Assembly: GCF_040939455.1 (NCBI RefSeq)
Contig: NC_134108.1
Span: forward strand, 2,695,501 to 2,759,500
Length of the DNA stretch: 64,000 nt
Reading direction: 5' to 3'
Source of the DNA: Microcebus murinus
Taxonomy: Eukaryota; Chordata; Mammalia; Primates; Cheirogaleidae
The notes beneath the pieces were generated by a model. The model made no database searches, was not told the DNA's origin, and saw nothing but the letters and a program-made list of their open reading frames with translations. Positions 1 to 11,864 of this stretch are shown here, piece after piece. The position numbers and the translations under genes were made by a program. How positions within the stretch are numbered: position 1 is the stretch's first letter; each line of letters starts with the position of its first letter.

Positions 1-129
1 TTCTATTTTTAGTAGAGACGGGGGTCTGGTTCTTGCTCAGGCTCATTCCAAACCTCTGACCTTGAGCGATACACCTGCCTCAGCTTCCCAGAGTGCTAGG
101 ATTACAGGCATGAGCCACTGCGCCTGGCC
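1..129 (-). mobile_element. Alu SINE right arm, cut by window start
   Basis: Antisense Alu right arm that ends in the reverse complement of the Alu 5' start (gcgcctggcc). It has the strepsirrhine-type words 'ttgctcaggct' and 'agagtgctaggattacaggcatgagcc'. Several substitutions and small length changes indicate an older copy. Its poly-A end lies outside the window. Confidence 0.9.
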
Positions 130-3100
130 ATGGAAGTATATTGTTTTATATCTGTTTTCTTGGCATCCATCTGATTAGCACCCTCAAAAGAGCTCCCCTT
201 TGGAAAATCAATTGCCTGGTCATTATACCCATAATCAACAGTGGAATAAAATTTTTTTTAAAAGGCACCAGACCTTGGTCATTTTATGCAAATAATTTCC
301 AAAATTAAAAAATATTATGAACTCCGTACTATTTCAGGGTGTAGTGGACAATGCTGACAAGCTTCCCAATAGTTTGCGTTAGGTAACAGAATCTGGTTCT
401 GTTAGCGACACTATGACAGGACACATATTGTACAAATAAAAATGACTACAGATCAATCTAAGTTTGTAGGATGTTGTAGCACACTGGGTATAGGAAGTGA
501 TTGATCAAATTAAAAAATCTGCATCTGGTTCTGTCTTTTGCTTCTATTTTCCTCTGCATTGGCTTCATCCAAGCGCTCTTTATGTATACAGCAGTTATCT
601 GATGCATGCTCATGAAACAAACATTTATCCTGAAAACCATCCATCTCAATGTTATCTTTCGAGTTAAATCTGCTTGTTGACTACGATAAACGTTTAACGG
701 GTGGTAAAGACAGAGGAGAAGTCAACAGCCACTCTGAAATGTCACTCAAATAAAGAGTTTCGAGAGCAGCAATTCTCAATAAAGCACAACAGAAGGGGGA
801 GTTACAAGGAGCTTAGGGAAGGACATCTTTTCTGAATGAAGACAGATTCATATAAGAACATTAGCATGATTTTATCTACATTTAAATATTTATTTTGTGC
901 CCCTGTTGTATCCTACCTTTCATCATGGAAAGTTCTGGAGAAGACTGTGTGCTCCACTGGCTCTCGAACTCTTTGCATGGGAGGTGCCGGTGTACCCCTT
1001 TTAGAGGGGCCGCCAATACACGCGTGTGCGGTGAGTGAATTGGGTCACCGCTGTGTTCTCCGCTCTCTCCTCTCTTCAGAGCTTTGGTATTTACAGTTTC
1101 CTCTCTGCTTGACCCATTTCCTGTAGAAGAAGCAGAAAGATGAAGACGCTCACGAGAGTTCTAGTCCGGCCGGCCAGGTTCTCCGGAAGCAGAGACAGCT
1201 TCCCGGAAGGAGCGTTTCCCTAAGGGACGAGCGGGGGAGGTCTGCTAAAACAGCTTCGTCAGTTCACCAGGTTGCTACCATGCTTCTTTTTACAGTGCCT
1301 GTGAGTGTTTGCCATTTTTAAAAACATCTTAACAAAATATTTCTTCATGCTTTTGACCCACGGACCGGAAGTCGGGGTGTGGGAAGCCAGGCGGGCTGTG
1401 CCAGGCCTCACTGTGTGGGCGTCAGGCGTCCCATGGCAGCCCGCCGGCAGCCCGCGGGCCTGGGCAGCCTTGTTTCCCAGTGGCTCTGGGGGCCCATGTT
1501 GCTTCCTCCCTGGACTTTGTCACAGTTGTGCTTCGCCTGATTTCTGCTTCCTCCGAGACTCCTGCTGCCTGCTCCCCCTGTCGCGGTGCTCTGCCTCACT
1601 GCGTCCACTGCACGGCGAGCCCAGCAGCCCTGGATGCCGGGATCAGCCCTCTGGGGTCACGGCAGGGACCTGTCGCCCTTAGTTCTTGTTAGGGGGAGAA
1701 TTCCAGACCTAGTGGGCTGCTCCGTATATCTCAGGCAACGAGGTTTGCCAGATTTTTATACCCCGTCTGTACAAGGCAAAACCTTCCTACTCAGTGGCAT
1801 TTCTGGACTACTATTTATTTCAACAGGGACAGTTTGCTAATTAAAGACATTTCTATGGCAGATTTATGTAACGATGCTTTGAAATCTCGCTATGTCCACC
1901 TCTGAAGTGTATATTTCTGATTAGCTAACTACTGGCTAAGTATCTCTAGGTATTTGATTAAAATCAACTTTTCATGCACATTGATCCATCACTCTTCATT
2001 CTGAGGTAGTTAAAAATGCGTTATGCATGGTAATCTGTGTGTCAGGAACCTTCTTTCGCTGCTTCTAACATCCTTAAGAAAAGGAAAAGGTGTAGACACG
2101 TCAAGGATTTCCATCATGTGCCCATCCCCTCCAAAAAGGAAATGAAATCAGCAAGGTGTGGCTTATTACTGACCTCAGTTGAACTCAACGTGCACATGAA
2201 CACATGTGTTAAAATCACAGGAGAGCAATAGCCTAGGATCCAGTAATTGATGAATAGACCTTCTTCTTTGTCCATTCCAAAAAGAGAAAGCTGATTTATA
2301 TGTTTCAGAGTTTTTGCTTGAGATTTCCCCCTGATTTCCAGAGTTCCACAAAGCTTACAGGTTGCACTGACATTGAGATAAATGCCTATTTTTTTTTTTT
2401 TTGCTACATCAAAATCCTTAACTATTTGAAGAAAGCTATGATGTCTCCCTTTTGCTTCTTTCAGCTGAACACCACTAGTTTCTGCAGACTTACCCTGCAT
2501 CCTGCTGCTTACATGAGGACTTATGTGACCTACAAGGGTTGGCAACGTCCTTCTAACAGTGCACCCAAGATCCTACCAGAGTTCTGGCTGTAACAACCGA
2601 AGCGGAATACTTTAGGACTGACATCTCCCTTTCTTTTTGAACCTCTTTTAATGTGGCCCAAGAGTGTACTCACTTGGGTTTTCTTGGTCAGTGAATTATG
2701 CTAGAGATTCCTTTGGAATTCCAAAGTTTCTAAGTCCTAAATGTCTTTAATTATAAACTGCTGTTAAGTAATTTTGGTGCATAATTCAAATGCCCAGCTC
2801 AGTATGATACTTATTAAGTTTCATTGTTTTGGATTTAGACCGTCATTTCAGACTGCTGAGGTTTTGAGGGTTTTTGTTTTGTTTTGTTTTGTTTGTGTTT
2901 ATTCCAACTTTACACATTTACCATCCATCAGAGCTCTCTGTCTTGAGTGGATGTGACAGGCAGACCATTTTCTTTCGAGACTCATCTCTAAGCCCGTACC
3001 GGAAGTGCCGTGGCATGCCGCCGGAGAGCACATGGTACTATCCCACCCGCCAGCACGCGGAACTTGCTGTGGACGTGCCCAATCCGACAACTGCCTGCAT

Positions 3101-3435
3101 AGATACGCACGGTTTCCATTCATAAGCAAGAATCGTGCATTTAAACACATCGAGTGTGCTAAGAAGTAGATGTCATGATTGTTAAAAGTGATTTTTATTA
3201 TGCCTCAGTGTGATTTTTCCTTTCCATGGCAGTGCGCGTCTGAAATGGTAGTGGAAATGAATGAGGAAATGTCACCCTGGGTGTGAACTTTCACTGACAC
3301 ACGCGTGTCCTCATGAGGCGCAGGATGATGTGCGGGCGAGACTTGGAGGAAGGTGGGCTGCGGCAGACCGTGGACTTGATTCTAAGAAAAGGATTGTATG
3401 TGTCAAGTCTACAGAGCTCAAGAGAGAACAGAAGG

Positions 3436-3437
<2 letters not shown>
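130..3437. other. Unassigned intergenic sequence
   Basis: No exon, RNA gene or confidently named repeat was seen. Small open frames on both strands have no domain, no splice context and no resemblance to a known protein. A GC-richer patch (about 1140-1700) contains many CpGs but no promoter motif that I can defend. A T-rich run occurs at about 2390-2402 and a (TTTTG)n-like stretch at about 2872-2893. Confidence 0.5.

Positions 3438-3485
<48 letters not shown>
3438..3485. repeat. (GA)n microsatellite, about 24 units
   Basis: An uninterrupted GA dinucleotide run of about 48 bp. It creates overlapping open frames of alternating Arg-Glu on one strand and Ser-Leu on the other. These are composition artefacts, not genes. 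Confidence 0.97.
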
Positions 3486-3487
<2 letters not shown>

Positions 3488-5334
3488 TGGGAACAGAAGG
3501 TGCACCTGGTCAGGCCTGAGATGATTGGGAAGGAGGCCTGCCCGGCCACTCTGCACCCTTGTGCCGGAAGAGTATTATCCAACTGATGCTCCACCTAGCG
3601 TTTGTCCTCTGCTGCCTTTTCAACTAGACATAACTTGGGAATAGATAAGTGTGAGGGGACTGAGGTCGGTATTTTATGTGAAGGAGCAAAGAAGGGAGGG
3701 ACGAGAGAGAGAGGCCGATTACGGTCAGAGACGGCTGAGAAAGGAAGGTTTTGGTGCGGGCTTCCTTGCAGTTGAGGAGAAAACGGGGCTGGACCAGCAC
3801 AGGGAGGGGGTGCATCTGGGGGGGGTTGTCTCCGTCCAACAGAGGAGGAGAAGGCAGAGGAAACCAGGGGAGATACTAATTTTATTGTCCAAGTTATAAA
3901 TTAGTAGATACCTGTAAGATTCCCCAAATAGGTGAATGTGGGGGAATATGGGGAAATGGGGGGAAAGACCGAGCAGCGTCAAATTGTCCCTTAGAATTCC
4001 CAAGGAGGAATATTTCCTGCCGTAGCAGCACAGAAAGGCTGGGAGCATAAGAACCCAGAACTCGGTCTGGTCAGCAATGTGGTTTTTCCACTCTTCCTTT
4101 TTCTGCTTCTATTTTTGCAGACTTCGGACATGGCACTCAAATCCCGTAATTAAATTGGGTTGCCAACATAGGAGGAATTCCAGATGAAAGCAAGTGCTAG
4201 CATGAATGAGATTCTTTAAGAAAACATTTCCTATTTATGTCATGAAACATATTCGTTTTTTTCCCCCACCCAATTATACACTAAAATACCATGATTTTGC
4301 TATGTGATTTTTCTATTTGGTTTATTTGCACACCGTAGTGTCGAAGAGGTGTATTGTTTAATAAGCTTAACTGAGGTAACCATTGGTTCTCACACACAAA
4401 CTGCTAAACAAAAGATAAACTCACAGATCTTAGCATGTGGGTAGAGAGAATTGGTAAATCAATTGTCATAATGTCTGTAATCAGCCTCTTTGTGCTGCTT
4501 GACAGCTTTTCGGCACAAAAATCTGCATCCTCTTTTCAGATAAAAAAATGTGGAACCATAACAGAGTGGGTTTGTACATTTAAAAAAATTAACACTAATA
4601 TCTTGAGAAATAAATGTGTAACTAAAAATGGCGTTATTTGGAACAATTCATACTTAATTCCTATATATTTTTTTGTTGGTATACTTATAGGTCGAGAATA
4701 ACATGACGAAAGAGTCTACAAAGCCCAGAAATTTCCTTGTTGAAAAAAATTGTAGGAAATGAATTTGAATACTGACAAGCAAAAGTTAGCTGATAGCATT
4801 GGATGGGAAAGAGAGAGTGTGTAGGAGGAGGCTGAGTGTGAGCTCCGTCCAGACGGGGCTCTGCCAATTGACGTCAGCCTGCCACGAACCTCCCCCAGAT
4901 ATTGCAGGCCAGCTGGGCTGGCCAACTGTGCAGGCTGTGGGGTTGGTGCTAAAATATTTGGATGTGGCCGTGGAGAGTGAATAGACGCTTAGAATCACAG
5001 GCTGTTCTCAGAGCTAGCAGAAGCCTTGGGGTTTAAACTCCTATGAAAAAAGGATGTTCTCCCAAACTCATTTTTGTCATTTATATAAAGCAGAAAAATT
5101 CACACTTTTAAATCTGATTTGAATTTCGTAATAGGAGCAAGGAGTTAACAGCTTTTGAAAACAAATTATTTTGCAAGCTTATATTTTAGGGCTCAAGAAT
5201 CTGACATTCTAGCATGTGGGTGAGAATTGGGAGTTTTTTTTTTTTTTTTTTTTTAATCTGGAGTAACACTTGCAGGAAAGGGAACTCGAAGCTCAGCCAC
5301 CCAGGGTGTCTAAGTCAGCCCCTGGGGGATACCG
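3486..5334. other. Unassigned intergenic sequence with one CRE match
   Basis: No gene was recognised. Contents are a purine-rich stretch (3670-3860), AT-rich sequence (4200-4700), a perfect CRE octamer at 4869-4876 and a poly-T run at about 5235-5254. The 88-residue open frame at 4435-4701 is AT-rich and shows no recognisable domain. Confidence 0.45.
4869..4876. promoter_or_regulatory. Consensus CRE octamer TGACGTCA
   Basis: A perfect palindromic cAMP response element core. No CpG island or exon lies nearby, so it could be a distal element or chance. By base composition an octamer is expected about once or twice in 64 kb, less often when it contains CpG. Confidence 0.3.
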
Positions 5335-6225
5335 CAGGTAATCACTGGGCACTCGCTCTGGGCCAGGCCATCTTCTGGGCACTAGAACAAAATCAGTGGC
5401 GCAAAACAAAACAAACAGAATTCACTTCCCCCCCGGGACTGACAGAGTACGGAGGAGACAGAAGATGAAAAACAGACATAAGTAAATGTTTAATACGAGA
5501 TGGAAATAGTGTGAAAATGTAGTGCAGAGTAGGGGGGTTTGGAAGAGGAATTGGCGAGGGTGGGGCGGGGGGCAATTTCCACGGAAGGGCATGGGGCGTC
5601 GGTCTCAAGGAGAGAGAGCGATGTGGGCAGGGCCTTGAGGGAGGCGAGGGAGTGAGCCCGCAGAGGTCTAAGCACTCCGGGCGAGAGGGAGGCTGCTGCC
5701 AAGCCCCGAGGTTGAGCCACAGCCACGTGTCCCAGAGCCACAGAGAAGAGTGGATGCCGCTGGGGCCGAGGGCCAGGGCCAGAGAGGTAGGAGATGTGAT
5801 CAGGGAGGGTGTTCGGAACATCCATCAGGGCCTGAGTCCTGCAAAGTCTTAACCTTTCACCCGGAACAAAGCAGAGAACGTTAGAGAGTGTTAAGTGGAG
5901 AAGCCAGAGTGATGTGACCTGAATTATATTTCTAAAGGGTCCTTTTGGTGGCAATCTGGAGACTCATGCCAGGGCAGCAGCAGTGACGGGGAAGGAAGGT
6001 TCAGGTTTTGGGTACGCTGCACCTTCCAGGCGGTGCCAGCTGGGTGAGGCAGAGGGATGCAGGCGGGATGTGTGAATAAAAGGCGTGTCAAGAACAACTT
6101 GACATTTTGGGCTTAAGAGAAGGCGTTTCCGTCAACGGAGATGGGGATTAAAGTATCATTCGGTCCCCTACTATGTGTTAAGCGTGGTGCCAGGTGCTAA
6201 CTCTCTAGGCATGAGCTAGATCAGT
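5335..6225 (-). mobile_element. L2 LINE relic, antisense
   Basis: Reads as the reverse complement of LINE2 ORF2/3' sequence. Recognisable words include 'ctgggccaggccatcttctgggcacta' (5359-5386) and, around 5880-5945, 'gtgatgtgacctga' followed by a 'tttaaa'-type segment of the conserved L2 3' ORF region. Strongly diverged and interrupted. The open frames within it are remnants or chance. Boundaries are approximate. Confidence 0.6.
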
Positions 6226-6389
6226 ATTTTTTTGTCTTTGGGTCATGACCAATTCGACTGCTAAAATTCGGTGATTCTCAACTAGGATTTTTAAAAAATC
6301 AAATGGAATAATGTCGTGGTCACTTCGGTGTCGCACCAAAGCACGTAAAGTGGTGCCGAGAATATCAGCTGCTGCCAGCTTAGGCTGAA

Positions 6390-6406
6390 TCGTCACTGAG
6401 TGACGA
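6390..6406. repeat. Perfect 8-bp inverted repeat (TCGTCACT-g-AGTGACGA)
   Basis: The two 8-bp arms are exact reverse complements separated by one base. The palindrome sits 17 bp upstream of the TA that flanks the DNA transposon at 6424. It contains two facing TGAC half-sites. Confidence 0.8.
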
Positions 6407-6423
6407 CTGTGGCCATAAGGAAC

Positions 6424-6827
6424 TACCGTGTTTCCCTGAAAATAAGACCTACCCATAAAATAAGCCCCAGCAGGATTTCTTAGCATGTGTGCAATAGAAG
6501 CCCCACCCCGAAAATAAGCCCTAGTGACGGGCGTGGCTGCTCAGCGCATCTGCACAACCCGTGCGTGTCGTCGCGGAGCGGGAAAGAAGACCAGCAGCCC
6601 TTCTCATCTGCCCCGTCGTGACAGCTGCTGTCCCAGAGGTGACCGGAAAGGTGCGGGCAGCCCCACCAACAAGGTCGGCTCCCCCTGTCGGGTCCCGGCC
6701 ATCCTGTGCAAGCTGCAAGCTGAGGCTTTGAGGGGGAAATCACACATCCCCTGAAAACAAGCCCCGGGGTGTCTTCTTGAGGAAAAATAAATAGAAGACC
6801 CTGTCTTGTTTTCGGGGAAACGCGGTG
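6424..6827 (+). mobile_element. Terminal-inverted-repeat DNA transposon (Tc1/mariner/pogo-like, nonautonomous), copy 1
   Basis: The left end reads TACCGTGTTTCCCTGAAAAT and the right end is its imperfect reverse complement (ttttcggggaaacgcggtg). The leading TA fits the TA target duplication of the Tc1/mariner/pogo group. The right TA has decayed to TG. Subterminal blocks (ataagcccta...ggatttct and its mirror) extend the inverted repeat. Copy 2 is at 51794-52255 in the opposite orientation. Both copies keep an open frame starting MTGVA-QRICTTRA in element-sense orientation, here at 6524-6754. The central part of copy 1 is shorter than and different from copy 2. I do not know the family name. 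Confidence 0.85.
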
Positions 6828-7749
6828 CCTTGCCCAGGGATGAGCCCAGCCGATGCCTGGCTGGTGTGGCTAAAGGTCTAACTGCTTGACTGCAGTTCGG
6901 AAAGTATCAAAAGGACCAAGCAAGCACCAAGGCTCCCCAGAGGATGGGCTGACACCTCCAAAGAAGAGCCCCATCTTCCTCTTCTGGAGAGCAGGGAAAC
7001 ACCAAGCGCCAAAGCCCACTGCATGCAGTCCAGCTGAGGGTGGGCCGAGTTTGCCAAAAGAATAGAGGGGCTGTGTGGGGGTGAGCAGGAGCAACGGGAT
7101 CTAGAAAACATCTTCTGGCAGCGTCCCAAGGCCTGTGCAAAGAGCAGGGAGGGGTCTGGAACTTCCACCGTGGCTCCTGAGGCCACATTTCCACGGGAGA
7201 CGAGTGGCACTGGCTGAGTCGTAGGTGAGGTCTCTGAGTGAGGTGCAGGTCCCTCCACACAGCAGGAGGTGCTGTGGGTCATGGCGCACCTGCATCTCGT
7301 ACCCAAATGGTTGCACAGCCTGGGTGATGTTTCTCAGAGAATGATGCACTATAAATTCATGACTTCTAGATTTGTTTACCGTAAGTTTACATTTAGCTAA
7401 AAACATTCAACAGATAAGACTCTTCCAGAAAGTACAATCTGTCAGAAGGCCCAGCAATCAATATGTAGTGCGTCCACAAAAAAGGTCAGACAGAATCATA
7501 CGCTTTTTTTCTTTCCTGGGAGTGTCTCCCTGCTAATCTCCCACTCCTCAAGGGGTTCTTTGCCATGACACAAGATTTAATACTCTGGCAAGAACCCCCA
7601 AGACAATGTAAATATAAAGCTAGACTGATTTGGAGTTTTGGAGGTGGTGGCTTTTTCTACAAAGTGACACAGGAATGCCAGAACTGCCATGGTAGACGGT
7701 GGAGGGAGAGATCTTAGAAAAGTGGTCATGGATGAATATACAATCTAAG
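6828..7749. other. Unassigned intergenic sequence
   Basis: No gene was recognised. The minus-strand frames of 74 to 142 codons between 6870 and 7406 overlap one another in different frames, are GC-driven and show no domain. The sequence after about 7500 may already belong to the L1 block. Confidence 0.4.
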
Positions 7750-8857
7750 TCCAGAAAACCACAATCTGACAATGTTTTCTGGAATGCTCAGAGGTTACCC
7801 TATTTACTACATTTTAATAATGCAGAATGTGTTAACTTCCAGCCCAGATAAGGTAACAGGGACTGGATTTACCCTCTCACTTTAACTATAAGAAAAAGCA
7901 AAATATATAAAACAATGGTTTACAGACATTGGGCCCGATGACAATGTAGGATTGAGATCCCTGGAAAAAGGGAAACAAATGAAGTGAGCTCTCGATTGCC
8001 TCAGCATGTGCCCTGGAGGCAGTTTCCAGGCTGCATGGCAGGGATGTAAAATCAGTTAGAGCTTTCTAGTCCTACAAACTTTAGGATACATATATTAAAC
8101 TTCATGAAAGTCAATGAGGCTAGAATTTGCAGGTGCAAAATACAAGAAATGATACAATTACGAGAGGAAGAGAAGGAAAGTACCAGAGATCTTTAGAGAG
8201 GTCCCACTGAGTCATTGAGTGAGTACTGGTATGTACGTACATGACATGCAATTATCTATGGCTTCAATAATTAAAAAGGTCAATAAAAGGAGTAGATGGT
8301 ACAATTTTGGGAATAGTTCAACATCCACTAATGAGAGTGAGAGACCTCATAATATAGGAGGCGTTAGCTAGATCTTTATAAGGGCATCACTTTAGCAGTG
8401 TGGTATATCAGTCCTAAACTAAAGACTGCACTGGACTTGCCCTAATGCAGCATTAAAGAAAACCTCAAAAGGATGCAACTGATTTTAACTCTATGAGTGA
8501 AAAAATATTCAAGGTTTTAGAAGAACGCAACAAAAATCCAAAAAACAACAATGTAAAATTTATGACATCCAGGATGTTATATAAAACTAACTGGCAGGCA
8601 AAAAATAGGAAAATATTAGTCATAACCAGGAGACAAATCAATCAACAGACCAGGAGACAAATCAATCAACAGAAACAGAACTAGAAAGGAAAAGATGATG
8701 GAACTAGCAGAAAAATAAATGACAAAGGTATTATAAATATATTCCATATATTCATGAAGGTAGAGGAAAACATGAGCATGATGGAGATATAGAAGATATA
8801 AAAAAGATCAAAATTGAACTTCTAGAGATAAAAATGCAATATCTGAAATTAACTATA
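7750..8857 (+). mobile_element. L1 LINE (old, L1M/HAL1-like) 5' portion
   Basis: A-rich sense-strand L1 5' region. Words such as 'agaaaaagcaaaatatataaaacaatggtttacagacattggg' (7890-7933) and 'gggaaacaaatgaagtgagctctcgattgcctcagc' (about 7970-8005) resemble the start of old mammalian L1/HAL1 elements. No intact ORF1 remains. The hAT element at 8866 interrupts it. Confidence 0.6.
8625..8672 (+). repeat. Perfect 24-bp tandem duplication inside L1
   Basis: The 24-bp unit starting accaggagacaaatca occurs twice with no mismatch (8625-8648 and 8649-8672). The surrounding L1 is old and heavily mutated, so identical copies suggest a later slippage or duplication. Confidence 0.9.
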
Positions 8858-8865
8858 TACCAGAT

Positions 8866-9196
8866 CTGTGGTCCCCACCCCCTAGGCCATGGACTGATGC
8901 CAGTCTGCAGCCTGTTAGGAACCAGGACACAGAGCTCTGCTATCCCCCCTGGGTCCTCCTGCTCACCTCACCATACCCATGGGAAAATTGTCTTCCATGA
9001 AACTTAGGAATGGGGAGTGGGTGCACAGCAGAAGGTGAGTGGCAAGTAAATGAGTGAGAAGCTTCATCTGTATTTATAGCTGCTCCCCATCACTCAAATC
9101 ACCACCTGAGCTCCACCTGTCCCTCCCAACCCTGTCTGTGGAAAAATAGTCTTCCATGAAACTAGTCCCTGGTGCCAAAAAGGCTGGGGACTATTG
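8866..9196 (-). mobile_element. hAT-type nonautonomous DNA transposon with 8-bp target duplication
   Basis: The ends are CTGTGGTCCCCA and TGGGGACTATTG, an imperfect terminal inverted repeat of the CAGTGGTCCCCAACC type. The flanks are taccagat (8858-8865) and tactagat (9197-9204), an 8-bp duplication with one mismatch, which is diagnostic of hAT elements. Internal words ('ggaaccagg', 'cttccatgaaac', 'ggtgccaaaaaggctgggga') match the common primate family that begins 'ggtccccaacctttttggcacc' in the other orientation. It is inserted into the L1 and is therefore younger than it. Confidence 0.85.
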
Positions 9197-9204
9197 TACT
9201 AGAT

Positions 9205-10774
9205 GAAATTAGCTGCTAGGTTCTGTTGGCTTAAAAAAACAGTAAACTTGAGGACATAGCAATAGAAACTATCTGAAATGAAACACACAGACTAAAAAAC
9301 AAAAAGAAACACTGGAAAATTATGAACAGAACATCACTGGCCAATGGAAAATATTAAGCACTCTAATATAAAAGTAATTTGAGTCTCAGAAGATGAGGGG
9401 AGGAGTAGAAAAAGGTGTTAGAAGAAATAATGGCAAAACAGTTTACAAATTTAAAATAAACTATAAACCTACAAATTCCAGGAACTCAGTGAACTTCAAG
9501 CATGCAAGCAAGAAAACAAAAAGAAACAAGGAAAGAACACTAGATAAAGCCAGGTGAAGATACATTATCATTAAATTGCTAAAAACCAGTGATAAAGAGA
9601 AAAATCTTAATGGAAGCTAGAGAAAAATGAAATATTGCTACATAGAAAGTATGCTAAGAATGACATCAGACTTCTCACAGAAACTATGCAAGCCAGAAAA
9701 CAATGGAAGACACATTTAAAATAATTAGAAAAAATAATTAGCCTAGAAGTCTTTAAAAAATGAAAGTAATTTTTCAAAACTTAAAGGTAAATACTTTTTC
9801 AGATACAATTTGAGAGAATTCATCATTAGCACAGCAGTAATTCAAGAAATATTACAGGAAGTTTTTTCAGAATAAAAGGACAATATTTCCAGATAGAAAT
9901 GAGATCCAACTAAAGGAATAAAGAGTACTCAATATAGTAAATATATAAACATATGTAATTTTTCATATTTTTTATTTTCTTAAAATATAAATAACAATTT
10001 AAAGCAAAAATGACAATAATAGATTGAAGGATTTATAACATATATAGAAATAAATTGTATGAAAACAATAGCCCAAAGAACAGAAGGGGTTAATGTAATT
10101 AGACTATTGTTGGGTTTGTGTACAATACATATGGTAATGTTATTTGAAGGTAGATTGTGATAAATTCAATATGTGTATTGTAAACCCTAGAACAACCACT
10201 AAAAAGAACACAGAAAAGTATAGCTAATAAGTCAATACTGGAAACATTAATAAAATGGAATTATTAACAAAACTAATTTAATTCAAAAGGAACAGAGAAG
10301 AAATAGGACAAATAGAAATTAGATAGCAAAATAGTAATTGTCAATCTATTCATGTGTATAATAAGTACACTACAACTATATGCTGTCTGCAAGAAACCCA
10401 CTTTGGGTATAAAACCACAAGTTAAAAGGAAAAGGATAGAAATGATACCTTGTGAAAGCACTAATTAAAAGAAATCTGAATGGCTATGTTAATGGCAGTT
10501 AAAGTACATGTCAGGACAGGGAATATGACCAGAGATCAAAAGCAACATTTCACAATGAAGAAATGGACAGTTCATCAAGAGAACACCATGGTTTGAAATG
10601 CATAACAAAGGTACAAAGAACATGATGCAAAAACTGATAGAACTGGAAGGAAATAAAACCACCCAGATCCACAGTTACAGTTGGAAACTTCCACATTCTT
10701 TCCTCAGCAATGAATAGAACAGGTAGACAAAACACGAGCAAGGATACAGAGGACTGGAGCATTGTTTGATTGGT
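9205..10774 (+). mobile_element. L1 LINE (old) continuation, ORF region, degraded
   Basis: Continuation of the L1 after the hAT insertion. Recognisable L1/HAL1 words are 'cttctcacagaaactatgcaagccagaaaacaatggaag' (about 9670-9710), 'gagagaattcatcattagcacagc' (9812-9835), 'gtaaaccctagaacaaccactaaaaag' (10179-10205) and 'tgcaaaaactgatagaactggaagg' (10626-10650). Frameshifts and stops occur throughout, with no coding capacity. Confidence 0.7.
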
Positions 10775-10812
10775 TTCCTATGGCTGCTGTAACAAATGAC
10801 CACAAACGCAGC
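10775..10812 (-). mobile_element. MaLR-like LTR, first piece of an interrupted antisense copy
   Basis: 'ggtttcctatggctgctgtaacaaatgaccacaaac' is the antisense end of a MaLR (MLT1-class) LTR. The following part of the same LTR appears at about 11355-11430, so the copy was split by the L1 3' ends between them. Confidence 0.55.
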
Positions 10813-11350
10813 AGAGTAAAACAGAACAAATGAGGCTCCTCAGTTGCAACGAGCACACCACTCAGGTGGGGCAGGTTGGTAACGGGAGGCTGTGCCTGCC
10901 TGAGGGCAGGGAGTATATGGGAGCTCTCTGTACTTTCCTTTCAATTTTGCTGTGAACCTAAAACTGCCCTAAAAAAATAAAGCCTTTTAAAAAGTCAATT
11001 GGCCAAGAGATGGAGAACAGGCTAGCAGCTTCTCGGGGTTAGAGATGGTGGGGCAGGGGCTGGTGGGGAGAAGGGGACGGACTTGACTTCAAGAGGCAGC
11101 GCAGGGAAGGTCTTTGTGGGGATGGAATAGTTCTGTGCCTTGATTGCGGGGGTGGTTCCATGAGTCTACACAGGTGGCAAAATGACACAGAAATAGAACT
11201 GTCCACACACGTTGTACCAATGTCAATTTCTTGGTTTTGATATTGTAAGATAATCATATAAGACACACCCATTGGGTGAATCATGGCACCTCTCTGTACT
11301 CTTTTTGTAATTTTCTGGATCTATAATTATTTCCAAATAAATATTTTTTT
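10813..11350 (+). mobile_element. Two L1 3' ends in tandem, inserted in the LTR
   Basis: The first tail ends 'tttgctgtgaacctaaaactgccctaaaaaaataaa' (10947-10982). The second ends 'tctggatctataattatttccaaataaat' plus an A/T tail (11310-11345). It contains 'tgtaccaatgtcaatttcttggttttgatattgtaa', a conserved 3'UTR segment of L1MA/L1MB-type elements. Both are truncated at the 5' side. Confidence 0.7.
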
Positions 11351-11354
11351 TTTT

Positions 11355-11430
11355 AAAAAAAATTATTCTCTTACAGTGCTGGGGGTCAGAATTCTGAGAT
11401 GGTTTTGCCAGGTTGTGGATGTCAATTGTG
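11355..11430 (-). mobile_element. MaLR-like LTR, second piece of the interrupted antisense copy
   Basis: 'ttattctcttacagtgctgggggtcagaattctgagatggttt' continues the LTR begun at 10775 (antisense 'ctcacagttctgg...gtcagaagtc' class). The rest of this copy is missing. Confidence 0.5.
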
Positions 11431-11434
11431 CTGA

Positions 11435-11860
11435 GTTGTAGGAGGCTGAACATGGCCCTGGTGATGATATCCAGGTCCCCATCCCTGGACCTGAGAATGT
11501 CCCCTCTCGTGGTAACAGGGACCTTGCAGATGTGGTTAAATGAAGCATTTTGAGATAAGGAGATTGCCGTGGAGTATCTGGGCGCACCCTCAGTGTCTCA
11601 CAGAATCCCTTATAAGAGGCAGGCAGAGGGAGGTTTGGAAACAGAAGGAAAGGCATGACGTGAAGACAGAGCTCAGAGAGAGATGTGCAGGTGACTCCCT
11701 GCTGGCCCTGAGGGTGGAGGAAGAGGTCAGGAGACAGGAGTGCAAGCAAGGCAGCTGTAGGGGCGGAAGGCAAGGGAACAGGGACTTCGGTGCCTGCAGG
11801 GGGCACAGCCCTGCTGAAATGAGGCAAGGATCCCTCTTCCGCCACTTCCATTCACTGTAA
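11435..11860 (+). mobile_element. MaLR (MLT1-class) LTR, sense
   Basis: Typical words in order: 'tgatatccaggtccccatccctggacctgagaatgt', 'gggaccttgcagatgtggttaaatgaag', 'ttgagataaggagattgcc', 'cccttataagaggcaggcagagg'. The two open frames here (11540-11860 plus, 11363-11851 minus) are shadows of the LTR. Confidence 0.7.
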
Positions 11861-11864
11861 TATT

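Noticed and set aside
2114..2545. 143-codon minus-strand frame, considered as a processed pseudogene
   Set aside because: No resemblance to a protein family, no poly-A tail and no target duplication were seen.
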